Shown: positions 1-7,633 of the stretch, piece by piece
How the letters are laid out: every line of letters begins with the position of its first letter
Position numbering within the stretch: position 1 is the stretch's first letter
DNA from: an uncultured Bacilli bacterium
GTDB taxonomy: Bacteria; Bacillota_I; Bacilli_A; RF39; UBA660
DNA: 17,195 nucleotides
NCBI GenBank assembly: GCA_947627405.1
Contig: CANQVY010000009.1
Span: 1-17,195 of the forward strand
Direction of reading: 5' to 3'
The notes under the pieces: generated by a model
Databases searched by the model: none
What the model was told of the DNA's origin: nothing
What the model saw: the letters and a program-made list of their open reading frames with translations, nothing else
Made by a program: the position numbers and the translations under genes

Positions 1-449
1 GGGCATCTTATGCAATGAGAAAAGTCATTGAGGATCAAATTGCTTTTGGAGGAGAATATTCGGGTCATATTTATTTTAATGATCGAATGAAAACGATAGG
101 AAGCGGAATCTATGCAGCTTTGAGAATGATTGAACATTTATCTAAGAGTTCTAAAACTTTAGCGGATGAAGTGGATGGTTTAAATCAATATTATTCTACC
201 CCAGAAATTAAATATGAATTTAATGAAAAAAAGAAAAGAGGAATAGTCGAAGAAATTAAAAAATATTGTTTATCTAAAAAATATACGATAGATACTATAG
301 ATGGAGTAAAAGTTGTTTTTGAAGACGGATGGGCTTTAATTCGTATGAGTAATACCGGACCACATATTACCGTTCGATATGAAGCCAATTCAAAAGAAAG
401 ATTAGAAGAGATAAAAAAAGAATTTACAGAACAAATTATAAAAAATTAG
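1..449 (+). CDS. Phosphoglucomutase/phosphomannomutase, C-terminal part (5' truncated by window edge)
   Basis: This is the 3' end of an alpha-D-phosphohexomutase, which interconverts hexose 1- and 6-phosphates for cell-envelope sugar synthesis in the cytoplasm. The frame is open from base 3, so the ATG at 15 is an internal Met and the real start lies before the window. The visible part holds the sugar-binding loop GGEYSGH (the family's GGE-x-SGH) and, near the end, RMSNTGPHITVRYEA, which is the phosphate-binding loop and beta strand of domain 4. Both are hallmarks of the family, so the call is firm, but glucose versus mannose preference cannot be told from this part. No clear terminator separates it from the next gene, which begins 48 bases after the stop. 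Confidence 0.88.
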   Translation, partial: ASYAMRKVIEDQIAFGGEYSGHIYFNDRMKTIGSGIYAALRMIEHLSKSSKTLADEVDGLNQYYSTPEIKYEFNEKKKRGIVEEIKKYCLSKKYTIDTIDGVKVVFEDGWALIRMSNTGPHITVRYEANSKERLEEIKKEFTEQIIKN

Positions 450-496
450 ACAAAAAGGAACATAAGCATTCTCTATACTTAAAACAGGTGATAGGT

Positions 497-922
497 ATGA
501 GAAAGTATTATGTTTTTAGAATTAGAAAAGAATTTATCCAATTGTATAAAGAAAATCCTGGATATTTATTTGACAATTTAAAAAGAATTTTCTATACGGA
601 TAAAAAATATTTACAATATAGTTTTAATTTGTATAATCAAATTACAGAAAAGTTAGAAAGAAATCAATTGGATCGTTATTTATATATAAAGCTTCATAAT
701 AAGATGTTTTATCTTAAGAAAGATAATCAACATATTATTAATAATTTATACAAAGATGAGATTAGTATTTTAGAAGTTAAAAATAGTTATGTGGTTATAG
801 AAGTTAATAATAATTATTCTATGTTTTTTGAATTTTTAAATAGTTATTATCCAGATTATTTTGTATGCGATTTTCATAATATTGATTATTTCTGGTTAAA
901 AAATATGAAAACGCTTGTTTAA
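497..922 (+). CDS. sirA: SirA-like sporulation inhibitor of replication (YneE family)
   Basis: This 141-residue protein resembles SirA, which in Bacillus subtilis binds DnaA domain I during sporulation and blocks new rounds of replication. The similarity I see is at both ends: an N-terminal MRKYYVFRIRKEF matches the family's (R)xYYxFxIKxEF pattern, and the C-terminal FFEFLNSYYPDYFVCDF followed by a FWLKN segment matches its FFxxLxxxxPxFxxxDFxxxxYxWL pattern. The length fits (SirA is about 148 residues). I chose ATG 497 because AGGTGA (486-491) lies 5 bases upstream; a GTG at 488 overlaps that site. The next gene is a YneF homologue, and yneE(sirA)-yneF are neighbours in B. subtilis, which supports the call. 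The assignment rests on remembered family patterns, not a search. Confidence 0.62.
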   Translation: MRKYYVFRIRKEFIQLYKENPGYLFDNLKRIFYTDKKYLQYSFNLYNQITEKLERNQLDRYLYIKLHNKMFYLKKDNQHIINNLYKDEISILEVKNSYVVIEVNNNYSMFFEFLNSYYPDYFVCDFHNIDYFWLKNMKTLV

Positions 923-962
923 TTAAAAAAAAGAGAGTAAAATATTTTTGGGAGATGATTAT

Positions 963-1172
963 ATGCTTAAAGATATATTATATTTAGTAATAGGATTAAT
1001 TGTAGGTGCTGTAATTGGCTTTTTTTTAGCAAGACATTTTATAATGAAATATTTAAAAAAGAATCCACCAATTAATGAAGAAATGATAAAAGCTTTAATG
1101 ATGCAGATGGGAAGAAAACCTTCACAAAAACAAGTTAATCAAATGATGAAATCCATGGAAAAATATATGTAG
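963..1172 (+). CDS. yneF: UPF0154 membrane protein, YneF family
   Basis: A 69-residue protein with one N-terminal membrane segment (about residues 4-24, with GLIVGAVIGFFLAR) followed by a cytoplasmic basic tail. The motif KKNPPINEEMIKALMMQMG and the following GRKPSQKQVNQMMKSM are the signature of the small UPF0154/YneF family, about 72 residues in Bacillus. Its molecular function is not known. The start is ATG 963 with GGGAG (950-954) eight bases upstream; a TTG at 948 would place the initiator in front of that binding site and is unlikely. It sits 40 bases after the SirA-like gene, as in B. subtilis. Confidence 0.9.
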   Translation: MLKDILYLVIGLIVGAVIGFFLARHFIMKYLKKNPPINEEMIKALMMQMGRKPSQKQVNQMMKSMEKYM

Positions 1173-1189
1173 AAAAAAATTGGAAGTTT

Positions 1190-1723
1190 ATGGATAAGCG
1201 AACAAGAAAAAATATAAAAGAAAGTATCAATAAAAGCGATTATTTATTAGAAAAATGGTATGATAATACTTATAATATAGCTTCATTACAACATTCCGCT
1301 CAGTTTGATGAATTTATAAATATGCAAGAAGTATTGATTGAATTTGGAATGGATGCTAAAGAAGTTGAAGAATATTTAAGTAAAAATTTTAAAAAAATTG
1401 AACCTGCGTATTTTTATCAAAAATGCTTGGTTTCAGAAAATTTCAAACACTTAGAATATTATTTGATGCATCCAGCACTTTTTAGAAATAATTATTCAAG
1501 ATTATTTGCTTTAGAAAAATTTTATAGCACTTTATCCGATGAGCAACAGCAAAAAACTTCATTTATAAGTTTTACTGCTGAAATGGGAAAAAGTAAACAA
1601 CTCTATGGATATACTTATGAGGAAATGCTTGCTATGTATCCTTTAACCGATCAAAAACTTCAAAATATGGAAAGAATACATCAGGTTAAAAAGGCAGCAA
1701 GGGAAAAAGCAAGGAGAAGGTAA
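1190..1723 (+). CDS. Unknown 177-residue cytoplasmic protein
   Basis: I do not recognise this protein. It is hydrophilic, has no signal peptide or membrane segment, and looks mostly helical. An acidic/polar middle section (LIEFGMDAKEVEEYL, then an aromatic stretch around EPAYFYQKC) ends in a strongly basic tail, KKAAREKARRR, that could bind nucleic acid or the membrane surface. The ribosome binding site is weak (GGAAG at 1182-1186, only 3 bases from ATG 1190), so translation may depend on coupling with yneF 18 bases upstream. The stop codon is followed at once by a strong terminator, making this the last gene of the sirA-yneF unit. Being intact and within core genes, it is likely real. Confidence 0.75.
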   Translation: MDKRTRKNIKESINKSDYLLEKWYDNTYNIASLQHSAQFDEFINMQEVLIEFGMDAKEVEEYLSKNFKKIEPAYFYQKCLVSENFKHLEYYLMHPALFRNNYSRLFALEKFYSTLSDEQQQKTSFISFTAEMGKSKQLYGYTYEEMLAMYPLTDQKLQNMERIHQVKKAAREKARRR

Positions 1724-1760
1724 AATGGGACTTTACGTAAAGTCCTATTTTTTTTTTGTT
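1724..1760 (+). terminator. Rho-independent terminator
   Basis: A perfect inverted repeat GGACTTTACGTAAAGTCC (1728-1745) is flanked by an A-run on the left and a long T-run on the right (1747-1767, interrupted by single bases). It closes the sirA-yneF-unknown unit and insulates the mraZ promoter downstream. Confidence 0.9.
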
Positions 1761-1786
1761 TTTTTTTAATAAATTGAAATCTATTC

Positions 1787-1815
1787 TTTACTTTTCTTTT
1801 CGTTTATAGTATTAT
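1787..1815 (+). promoter_or_regulatory. Candidate sigma-A promoter of mraZ
   Basis: TTTACT (1787-1792), a 17-base spacer and TATTAT (1810-1815). Transcription would start near 1822, just ahead of the three GTGG boxes, so MraZ bound there would touch the promoter. An alternative -10, TATAGT (1805-1810), lacks a good -35 box. Confidence 0.5.
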
Positions 1816-1826
1816 CAAATTAAGCA

Positions 1827-1851
1827 GTGGTGAATTGTGGTAAAAAGTGGG
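1827..1851 (+). promoter_or_regulatory. MraZ operator: three GTGG boxes at 10-bp spacing
   Basis: GTGG occurs at 1827-1830, 1837-1840 and 1847-1850, exactly one helical turn apart, and the last box continues into GGGG. MraZ regulators are known to bind tandem TGGG/GTGG-type boxes with 10-bp periodicity in front of their own gene. The third box overlaps the mraZ ribosome binding site, so bound MraZ would cover the translation start region as well. Confidence 0.85.
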
Positions 1852-1858
1852 GGATAAT

Positions 1859-2296
1859 ATGTTTATTGGAGAATATCATCATAATATTGATGAAAAAAAT
1901 CGATTGATTATTCCATCTAAATTTCGCGAAGAACTTAAAGATGAAGTAATTATTACTCGTGGTCTTGAAAATTGTTTGTTTCTTTATCCAAAAAACAATT
2001 GGAAAAAGATTGCGGATAAACTAAATTCCTTACCATTTACTAAAAAAGATGCTCGTAGTTTTAATCGTTTCTTTTTATCCGGAGCCACTTCTGCGACGTT
2101 TGATAAGCAAGGTAGAATTAATATTTCTCCTGTTTTAACCGATTATGCTAAGTTAAATAAAGAATGCGTAATTATCGGGGTAGGAGATCGATTGGAAATA
2201 TGGTCCCTTGCAAAATGGAACGAATTCTTTACAGCAAATGAAGAGAATATGTCCGATATCGCTGAAAATTTATTTGAGAGGGATATAGACTTTTAG
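1859..2296 (+). CDS. mraZ: Transcriptional regulator MraZ
   Basis: A 145-residue MraZ protein, the AbrB-fold regulator that binds repeats in front of the division and cell-wall (dcw) cluster and controls its own operon. Both tandem half-motifs are visible: MFIGEYHHNIDEKNRLIIPSK near residues 1-20 (DxKxR-I-IPxKFR) and the second copy DKQGRINISP near residues 81-90. The length matches the family (about 143). The start is ATG 1859, behind the GGGG at 1849-1853; a GTG at 1847 lies inside the operator/ribosome site and is rejected. The rsmH start lies 8 bases after the stop and its ribosome binding site overlaps the stop codon, so the two are translationally close. Confidence 0.96.
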   Translation: MFIGEYHHNIDEKNRLIIPSKFREELKDEVIITRGLENCLFLYPKNNWKKIADKLNSLPFTKKDARSFNRFFLSGATSATFDKQGRINISPVLTDYAKLNKECVIIGVGDRLEIWSLAKWNEFFTANEENMSDIAENLFERDIDF

Positions 2297-2304
2297 GTGA
2301 TATT

Positions 2305-3252
2305 ATGCATATAAGTGTTTTATTAAAAGAGTCGGTAGATAGTTTAAATTTACAGGAAGATAGTATTGTAGTAGATGCTACATTGGGATATGCAGGACAT
2401 AGCAGTGAAATTTTAAAGCGAATAACAAGGGGTTGTCTTTTCGCCTTTGACCAAGATAAAGAAGCAATCAATTATAGTCAAAAAAAATTACAAAAAATTG
2501 GGAATAATTTTGAACTTATAAAAAGTAATTTTTGTCATATGAAAGAAGAATTAAATAAAAGAGGAATTTATGAAGTAGATGCCATTTTATTTGATTTAGG
2601 GGTTTCTTCGCCTCAGCTGGATAATAAAGAAAGAGGATTTAGTTATCATCAAGATGCTAAATTGGATATGCGTATGGATCAAGAGAACTCTTTTTCGGCT
2701 TATGACGTTGTAAACTTTTATACAGAAGAACAATTGACTTATATTTTTTATAAATATGCCGAAGATAAGTATGCAAAATCTATTGCTAAGAATATTGTTC
2801 GTGCCAGAGAAAAAAAGAACATAGAAACGACTTTAGAATTAGCAGAGATCATAAAAAATAGTGTTCCCGAATCAGTAAGAAGAAAAAAACATCCAGCCAA
2901 AGTAATATTTCAAGCCATTCGAATTGAAGTAAATAAAGAACTTGAAATCTTAGAAGATGCTTTAAAGGATGCTTTATCGTTGCTTTCTAAAGATGGGAGA
3001 TTAGCGGTAATCACATTTCATTCTTTAGAAGATCGAATCGTTAAAAAGGTATTTAAGGAATATACAGAGATCGATAAAATGGTAAGAGGCTTGCCTAATA
3101 TACCCGTTTTCTATCAAAAAGAATATCAATTGGTATATAACAAAGCCATAAAACCTAGTGCGGAAGAAATTCAAAAAAACTATCGAAGTCATTCTTCCAA
3201 ATTAAGAGTAATTAAAAGAACGAGTAGGAGAGATAAAAATGAAAAAAAATAA
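2305..3252 (+). CDS. rsmH: 16S rRNA (cytosine-1402-N4)-methyltransferase RsmH
   Basis: A 315-residue RsmH (MraW), the S-adenosylmethionine-dependent enzyme that methylates N4 of C1402 in the ribosomal P site. Key features: the AdoMet-binding motif VVDATLGYAGHS at about residues 23-34 (usually DCTLGGAGHS), the hallmark DAILFDLGVSSPQLD with RGFSY around residue 95-115, and LAVITFHSLEDRIVKK near 235-250. Length is normal (about 310). AGGTGA (2295-2300) precedes ATG 2305 and overlaps the mraZ stop. The 3' end overlaps ftsL by 14 bases. mraZ-rsmH-ftsL-pbp is the conserved beginning of the dcw cluster. Confidence 0.97.
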   Translation: MHISVLLKESVDSLNLQEDSIVVDATLGYAGHSSEILKRITRGCLFAFDQDKEAINYSQKKLQKIGNNFELIKSNFCHMKEELNKRGIYEVDAILFDLGVSSPQLDNKERGFSYHQDAKLDMRMDQENSFSAYDVVNFYTEEQLTYIFYKYAEDKYAKSIAKNIVRAREKKNIETTLELAEIIKNSVPESVRRKKHPAKVIFQAIRIEVNKELEILEDALKDALSLLSKDGRLAVITFHSLEDRIVKKVFKEYTEIDKMVRGLPNIPVFYQKEYQLVYNKAIKPSAEEIQKNYRSHSSKLRVIKRTSRRDKNEKK

Positions 3253-3538
3253 AAAGAAGATAAAAATGACAAAATTTGTGAGATTGGTATATACAGTTGC
3301 TATTTTTTTAGGTGCAATTACTCCTATATTGGTTGTTTTTTCCCAAGCAACGTTGAGTAAAATTAATTACGATGTAGAAGAAATGAAAGAAAAAATTAAT
3401 GAGCAACAAAAGAAAAATGAAAGTTTAACAATGGAAATTAATGAACTTGCAAGCTTAGATAAAATCCAAGAGATTGCAAAAAATCAAGGTTTAAGTTATA
3501 ATAGTAGTAACATTAAAACAATAAATGGAAGTGATTAA
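3239..3538 (+). CDS. ftsL: Cell division protein FtsL
   Basis: A 99-residue bitopic membrane protein in the position of ftsL between rsmH and a class B transpeptidase. It has a very basic cytoplasmic tail (residues 1-12), one membrane span (about 14-35, VYTVAIFLGAITPILVVF), and an extracellular helical coiled coil (about 40-75, rich in K, E, N and Q heptads), which is the FtsL/DivIC architecture. FtsL joins DivIB and DivIC in the divisome and helps activate septal peptidoglycan synthesis. Sequence conservation in the family is low, so gene order carries much of the identification. AGGAG (3226-3230) is 8 bases ahead of ATG 3239, inside rsmH, and the genes overlap by 14 bases. Confidence 0.85.
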   Translation: MKKNKKKIKMTKFVRLVYTVAIFLGAITPILVVFSQATLSKINYDVEEMKEKINEQQKKNESLTMEINELASLDKIQEIAKNQGLSYNSSNIKTINGSD

Positions 3539-3543
3539 AGCTT

Positions 3544-5679
3544 ATGAGAAAAAAGTCTAGAAATATGGTAAGCAATTCTGCATTTTGGTATATTCTTGGA
3601 CTTTTTTTTCTTGTGTTTGTTGTCTTGATCATTCGTATGGCTTTTTTGTCATTATCTGAAAAAGTGGATGGAGTAAATTTAAAAAAATTTGCAAGTACTC
3701 GAACAACTTATAAAGAGACTATCCCAGCCAAAAGAGGAACAATTTATGATTGTAGTGGAAATGTTTTAGCGCAAAATGTTTCTTCTTATACTTTAATTGC
3801 TTATTTAGATGCCTCAAGAAGTAAAAATTCAAAAACACCACAACATGTGGTGAATAAAGAAAAAACAGCAAAAGAATTATCAAAATATATAAAAATGAAA
3901 GAAGAAGATATTTTAAATTTATTAAATAAAGATACCTATCAAACCGAATTTGGTTCTGCTGGCAAGGGGCTTTCCGAATTGGAAAAAGAAAATATAGCAC
4001 AGTTACATTTGCCAGGAATTGATTTTATTGAATCACAGAGGAGATATTATCCAAATGGGGATTTTTTATCTTATACTTTAGGATATGCTAAGGAAGATGC
4101 AAATGGCGTATTAACAGGGGAATTAGGTCTTGAAAAATTATATGATGATGTTTTAAGAGGACAGGATGGATCTATAGAATATCAAAAAGATGCCAATGGA
4201 TATAAAATTCCAAATACAAATGAAATTCGAAAAGAAGCTGTCGATGGAGAAGATATCTATTTAACCGTTGATCAAACCGTACAATTAATTGTTGATCAAG
4301 CTGTTTCCAATTCAGAAAAAAAATATAATTATGAATGGATGACTATAATGGTTGCGGATGCAAAAACAGGAGCCATTCTTGCGGCTACGACTTCTCCTTC
4401 TTTTGATCCAAATAAAAGAAATTTAAAAAATTACTTAGATACGAATGTTTCGGTTGCTTATGAACCTGGAAGTACTATGAAAATTTATAGTTTTATGGCC
4501 GCTATGGAAAACGGAATCTATAAAGGAAATCAAGAATATAAATCAGGATCTTTTATTGCTAGTGATGGAACAAAAATTAATGACTGGAATCCAGCAGGTT
4601 GGGGATATATTACTTTTGATAAAGGATTTGCTTATTCTTCAAATGTGGCAGCTATGAATTTAATTAAAAATGGAGTGAGTGGTACTTTTTTAAAAAATTT
4701 TTATAAACGATTAGGATTTGGTTCAAAAACAGGAATCGAGCTTCCTAAGGAAACCACAGGAAGTTTGAATTTTACTTATGAAACTGAAATTTTAAATGCA
4801 TCTTTTGGACAAGGAATTACAACGACTCCTATTCAAAACATTCAAGCTTTAACCACTCTTTCAAATGATGGAATGTTGTTAAAACCTTATTTAGTTGAAA
4901 AGATCGTAGATAGCAATCAGGAAATTACTTATCGTGGGAAAAAAACAGAAATTGAACAAGTGGCGTCTAAAGCGACAACCGATAAATTAAAAGATTTAAT
5001 GGATGAAACAGTTAATGGTAAAGGAAATACGGGTATTTATTATAAGCAAAAGGGATATCGATTAATTGGAAAAACAGGGACAGCTCAAATAGCGGATACA
5101 AAAAATGGTGGTTATTTAAAAGGAGAATCGGATATTGTGGCTTCCTTTGCGGGAATTTATCCGAAAGAAAATCCTGAGATTTTAATTTATGCTTCTGTTT
5201 ATAAACCCGTAGGGGGAGGCCCTTATGCTGCAAGTTCTGCTGTAAAAGAAATTGTTCGAAATGTAAGTACATATTTTTCAATAGATACCAATAACAATAC
5301 AGAGGAAGAAATTCATACGATTGATATAAAATCTTACACAAATAAAAATACATCGGATGTGGTTCATGAATTAAAAAAAGAAAAGATTCCTTATGTGATT
5401 ATTTCTAATGGCGATAAAGTCATTAATCAATATCCAAAACGAGGAAATATCTCTTCAAAAGAAAAAGTATTTTTAGTGACCAATGGAGAGAAAATGAGTA
5501 TGCCTAATCTTAAAAACTGGAGTAAAAAAGATGTAATGACTTATGCTCAATTGACAGGTTTAGAAGTGACTTATGAAGGAAATGGATATGTAAAAGAGCA
5601 AAGTATAAAAAAGGGAAGCGTAATTACGAAAAAGAGCAAATTAAAAATTAAATTAAAAGAAAAGTATAATATAAAATAA
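3544..5679 (+). CDS. Class B penicillin-binding protein with PASTA domains (PBP2B/SpoVD type transpeptidase)
   Basis: A 711-residue D,D-transpeptidase that cross-links septal peptidoglycan outside the membrane. In order: a basic cytoplasmic tail, one membrane span (about residues 13-33), a PBP dimerisation domain (about 55-215, starting at IPAKRGTIYD), the transpeptidase domain, and two C-terminal PASTA-like repeats (about 590-650 and 650-708). The three active-site motifs are intact: S310-T-M-K313, S365-S-N367 and K510-T-G512. Length and PASTA repeats match Bacillus PbpB/SpoVD. It starts 5 bases after ftsL, with GGAAGTGA (3527-3534) as ribosome site. The cluster stops here: mraY, murD and ftsZ do not follow, unlike in most Bacilli. 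Whether it acts in vegetative or sporulation septa cannot be told from the sequence. Confidence 0.95.
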   Translation: MRKKSRNMVSNSAFWYILGLFFLVFVVLIIRMAFLSLSEKVDGVNLKKFASTRTTYKETIPAKRGTIYDCSGNVLAQNVSSYTLIAYLDASRSKNSKTPQHVVNKEKTAKELSKYIKMKEEDILNLLNKDTYQTEFGSAGKGLSELEKENIAQLHLPGIDFIESQRRYYPNGDFLSYTLGYAKEDANGVLTGELGLEKLYDDVLRGQDGSIEYQKDANGYKIPNTNEIRKEAVDGEDIYLTVDQTVQLIVDQAVSNSEKKYNYEWMTIMVADAKTGAILAATTSPSFDPNKRNLKNYLDTNVSVAYEPGSTMKIYSFMAAMENGIYKGNQEYKSGSFIASDGTKINDWNPAGWGYITFDKGFAYSSNVAAMNLIKNGVSGTFLKNFYKRLGFGSKTGIELPKETTGSLNFTYETEILNASFGQGITTTPIQNIQALTTLSNDGMLLKPYLVEKIVDSNQEITYRGKKTEIEQVASKATTDKLKDLMDETVNGKGNTGIYYKQKGYRLIGKTGTAQIADTKNGGYLKGESDIVASFAGIYPKENPEILIYASVYKPVGGGPYAASSAVKEIVRNVSTYFSIDTNNNTEEEIHTIDIKSYTNKNTSDVVHELKKEKIPYVIISNGDKVINQYPKRGNISSKEKVFLVTNGEKMSMPNLKNWSKKDVMTYAQLTGLEVTYEGNGYVKEQSIKKGSVITKKSKLKIKLKEKYNIK

Positions 5680-5685
5680 GAAATA

Positions 5686-5714
5686 TTGATTTTTATTTGT
5701 ATTTTTGTTATAAT
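5686..5714 (+). promoter_or_regulatory. Sigma-A promoter of the five-repeat HTH gene
   Basis: TTGATT (5686-5691), a 17-base spacer and a perfect TATAAT (5709-5714). It begins 7 bases after the PBP stop codon, and no terminator is visible between the two genes, so some read-through from the dcw genes is possible. Confidence 0.8.
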
Positions 5715-5743
5715 AAACCTTATATTTATGAGGTGATTCGTTT

Positions 5744-6559
5744 ATGAAACCATTACCAATGCAAGATATTTATGAAGCAAGAGTAAAAGGGATTACATTA
5801 CAGGAGTTATCGGCTCAATATCATTGTAAAAGTGCTGCCATGCGATCATATATCGAAAAGTATTGTCAACAAACGGGGAGACCTTTACCAGAGGATTTGG
5901 TTGCACAGCAAATGTATGAAGACAATATTAGGGGATTGTCATATACTCAATTAGAAAAAAAATACAAGCAAAATTATCATACAATCTCTAACAAAATAGC
6001 CAAGTATTGTGAAAAATATCATTTAAAATTACCTATTGAAGTTCAAAAAGAAAATTTTTATATGGAAATGTTCAATGGCAAATCCATTACAGAAATTGCT
6101 AAAGAATATAAGATGAGTTCATATATTGTTTCTTCACGTATTTCTTCCTATATAGAAGAAAATCACTTAGAAAATCCAAAGGAAAAAGAAGCAGAGAGAA
6201 TTTATCAAGATCGATTAAATAAAGCCACTTTACAAGAATTGGCTTTAAAATACAATTATACGATTGTTACTATCTCGAAAAAAATTACTGAGTATTGCGA
6301 AAAAAATCATCTAGAAAATATACTAGGTAGTAGAAAAACTCTAAAAACGTTGCATTTAAATGAATCAAGCGCAGAAATCTATAAACAATTTCAAGCAGGA
6401 TATTCTTTTCACTTTTTAGCGAACAAATATCATGTTTGTGAGTATACGATAAAACGTAGAATAAAGAAAGAAACACAGATACGTCTTTTAGGGTGTTTAA
6501 AGCAAATGTTGCAAAATAAAAAGACGAATCCAGATTCAATAAAACAAAAAAGAAAATAA
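5744..6559 (+). CDS. Protein of five tandem helix-turn-helix-like repeats
   Basis: I know no named family for this 271-residue protein. It consists of about five copies of a 45-48-residue unit, starting near residues 7, 54, 102, 150 and 209. The unit reads roughly I/F-Y, then G-x-S/T-x-x-E/Q-L-A-x-K-Y, then x-T-I-S-x-x-I-x-x-Y-C-E, followed by HLxxP. The 'elA.kY....tIs..I' part is the pattern of a homeodomain-like/Mor-type helix-turn-helix. There are no enzymatic motifs, no signal peptide and no membrane span, and the C-terminus is basic. A DNA- or RNA-binding protein with an extended array of contacts is the simplest reading. AGGTGA (5731-5736) precedes ATG 5744 by 7 bases and it has its own strong promoter, so it is probably monocistronic. 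Confidence 0.72.
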   Translation: MKPLPMQDIYEARVKGITLQELSAQYHCKSAAMRSYIEKYCQQTGRPLPEDLVAQQMYEDNIRGLSYTQLEKKYKQNYHTISNKIAKYCEKYHLKLPIEVQKENFYMEMFNGKSITEIAKEYKMSSYIVSSRISSYIEENHLENPKEKEAERIYQDRLNKATLQELALKYNYTIVTISKKITEYCEKNHLENILGSRKTLKTLHLNESSAEIYKQFQAGYSFHFLANKYHVCEYTIKRRIKKETQIRLLGCLKQMLQNKKTNPDSIKQKRK

Positions 6560-6580
6560 ATTCTCTTATTTTCTTTTTTT
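6546..6580. terminator. Bidirectional terminator between convergent genes
   Basis: AAAAAAGAAAATAA (6546-6559) pairs with TTATTTTCTTTTTT (6566-6579) around a 6-base loop. With T-runs on both strands it can serve both the HTH-repeat gene and the convergent rnhC. The stem is almost pure A-T, so its strength is uncertain. Confidence 0.6.
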
Positions 6581-7488
6581 TAAACGATTCTTGTTTTCAA
6601 TATTCTTTCCGTATTTTTAAAATTTAATTTTGCTATCTCTTCCAATTTTTCTTTGCCATATTTATCTACTACTTCTTGTCCAATTTTATCTACATTCACA
6701 CCGGCTCCTTTTACAAGAGGAATATGTAGATTATCGGATAGTTTATCAAATTCTTTTAAGAAAATATATCGACTGATAATTGAAGAACAAGCAACCGCTA
6801 AATTTTTATCTTCAGCTTTTGTCATAAAAGTAATACCTCTTTGTATGTTGGTATTTTGAGGAATATAACTATAATATCTATTTTCTTTAGCAAACTCATC
6901 GACAATAATATAATCGTATTTTGGTTTTTCTTCTGTAATCAATTGATATAGCACTTTATTATGCATGATTGCTTTGATTTTATTCATATTATGCTCTTGA
7001 TTATGGTGTTCATTATATTCTTTATTTGATAAGATTAAAGTTTTATATTTGATTTGTTTTGCAATTTTTGGAGCGATTTCTAATATCTTTTCATCGGTTA
7101 ATTTTTTTGAATCTTTCACTCCTAATTCTTCTAAAAAAGAAATATCTTCTTTGGTAACATAGCTAGCTGTAACTACAATAGGACCAAAATAATCTCCTGT
7201 ACCCACTTCATCCGATCCTACACTATTGCAATAATAATACTTAGAGATTTCCTGTTGCGTTGGTTCTTTTACTAAAGATTGACCATCCATTTCTAACCAC
7301 ATATTTGCATCAACATCGGCACTTACTCCTTGAAACATAATTTTACCAGATTCATACATTGTAATTACAGTATCCATATCTTCTGCTTGAAAAACTACAT
7401 AAGGGATTTTTTTCTCTCGTTTTTTATCTTCATAATATTTTATCATTTTTTCTCTTGTTTTATCACTGACTTTAATTACTTTATTCAT
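6580..7488 (-). CDS. rnhC: Ribonuclease HIII
   Basis: A 302-residue RNase HIII, which cleaves the RNA strand of RNA-DNA hybrids (R-loops, primers) with Mg2+. The N-terminal region (about residues 1-85) corresponds to the TBP-like substrate-binding domain typical of HIII, and the catalytic domain opens with GSDEVGTGDYFGP, giving active-site D93 and E94. DSKKL (from D126), YDYIIVDEFA (D207) and the SSIISRY segment further on complete the RNase H fold. Length matches RnhC (about 310). The ATG at 7488 has GGTGA (7493-7497) upstream on the minus strand. In Bacillus rnhC also lies near cvpA, so the neighbourhood is conserved although here the two diverge. Confidence 0.96.
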   Translation of the reverse strand: MNKVIKVSDKTREKMIKYYEDKKREKKIPYVVFQAEDMDTVITMYESGKIMFQGVSADVDANMWLEMDGQSLVKEPTQQEISKYYYCNSVGSDEVGTGDYFGPIVVTASYVTKEDISFLEELGVKDSKKLTDEKILEIAPKIAKQIKYKTLILSNKEYNEHHNQEHNMNKIKAIMHNKVLYQLITEEKPKYDYIIVDEFAKENRYYSYIPQNTNIQRGITFMTKAEDKNLAVACSSIISRYIFLKEFDKLSDNLHIPLVKGAGVNVDKIGQEVVDKYGKEKLEEIAKLNFKNTERILKTRIV

Positions 7489-7503
7489 CGAATCACCAAT
7501 TAA

Positions 7504-7532
7504 ATTATAACGAATAAAACTTTATTTTACAA
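7504..7532 (-). promoter_or_regulatory. Promoter of rnhC (minus strand)
   Basis: Read on the minus strand: TTGTAA (7532-7527), a 17-base spacer and a perfect TATAAT (7509-7504), 16 bases before the rnhC start. The short leader is just enough for the GGTGA ribosome site. Confidence 0.75.
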
Positions 7533-7582
7533 CTTCATTCTTTTTATTTTACATATCTATACAAAAAATGAGAATTTTAGTT

Positions 7583-7609
7583 TTGAAAATAGGAAAAATA
7601 TTATATAAT
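7583..7609 (+). promoter_or_regulatory. Promoter of cvpA-trxA
   Basis: TTGAAA (7583-7588), a 15-base spacer (16 if read as TTTGAA) and TATAAT (7604-7609), followed 14 bases later by the AGGAGG ribosome site (7623-7628). It lies back to back with the rnhC promoter. Confidence 0.6.
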
Positions 7610-7633
7610 AATAAATGAAAGTAGGAGGATTCT

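Noticed and set aside
948..962. TTG start for yneF
   Set aside because: GGGAG (950-954) is the ribosome site for ATG 963, and the family begins at the later Met.
3719..4000. Minus-strand open frame inside the PBP gene
   Set aside because: Shadow of a clear transpeptidase gene; runs of Leu, Phe and Tyr reflect antisense of Lys/Glu-rich coding DNA.
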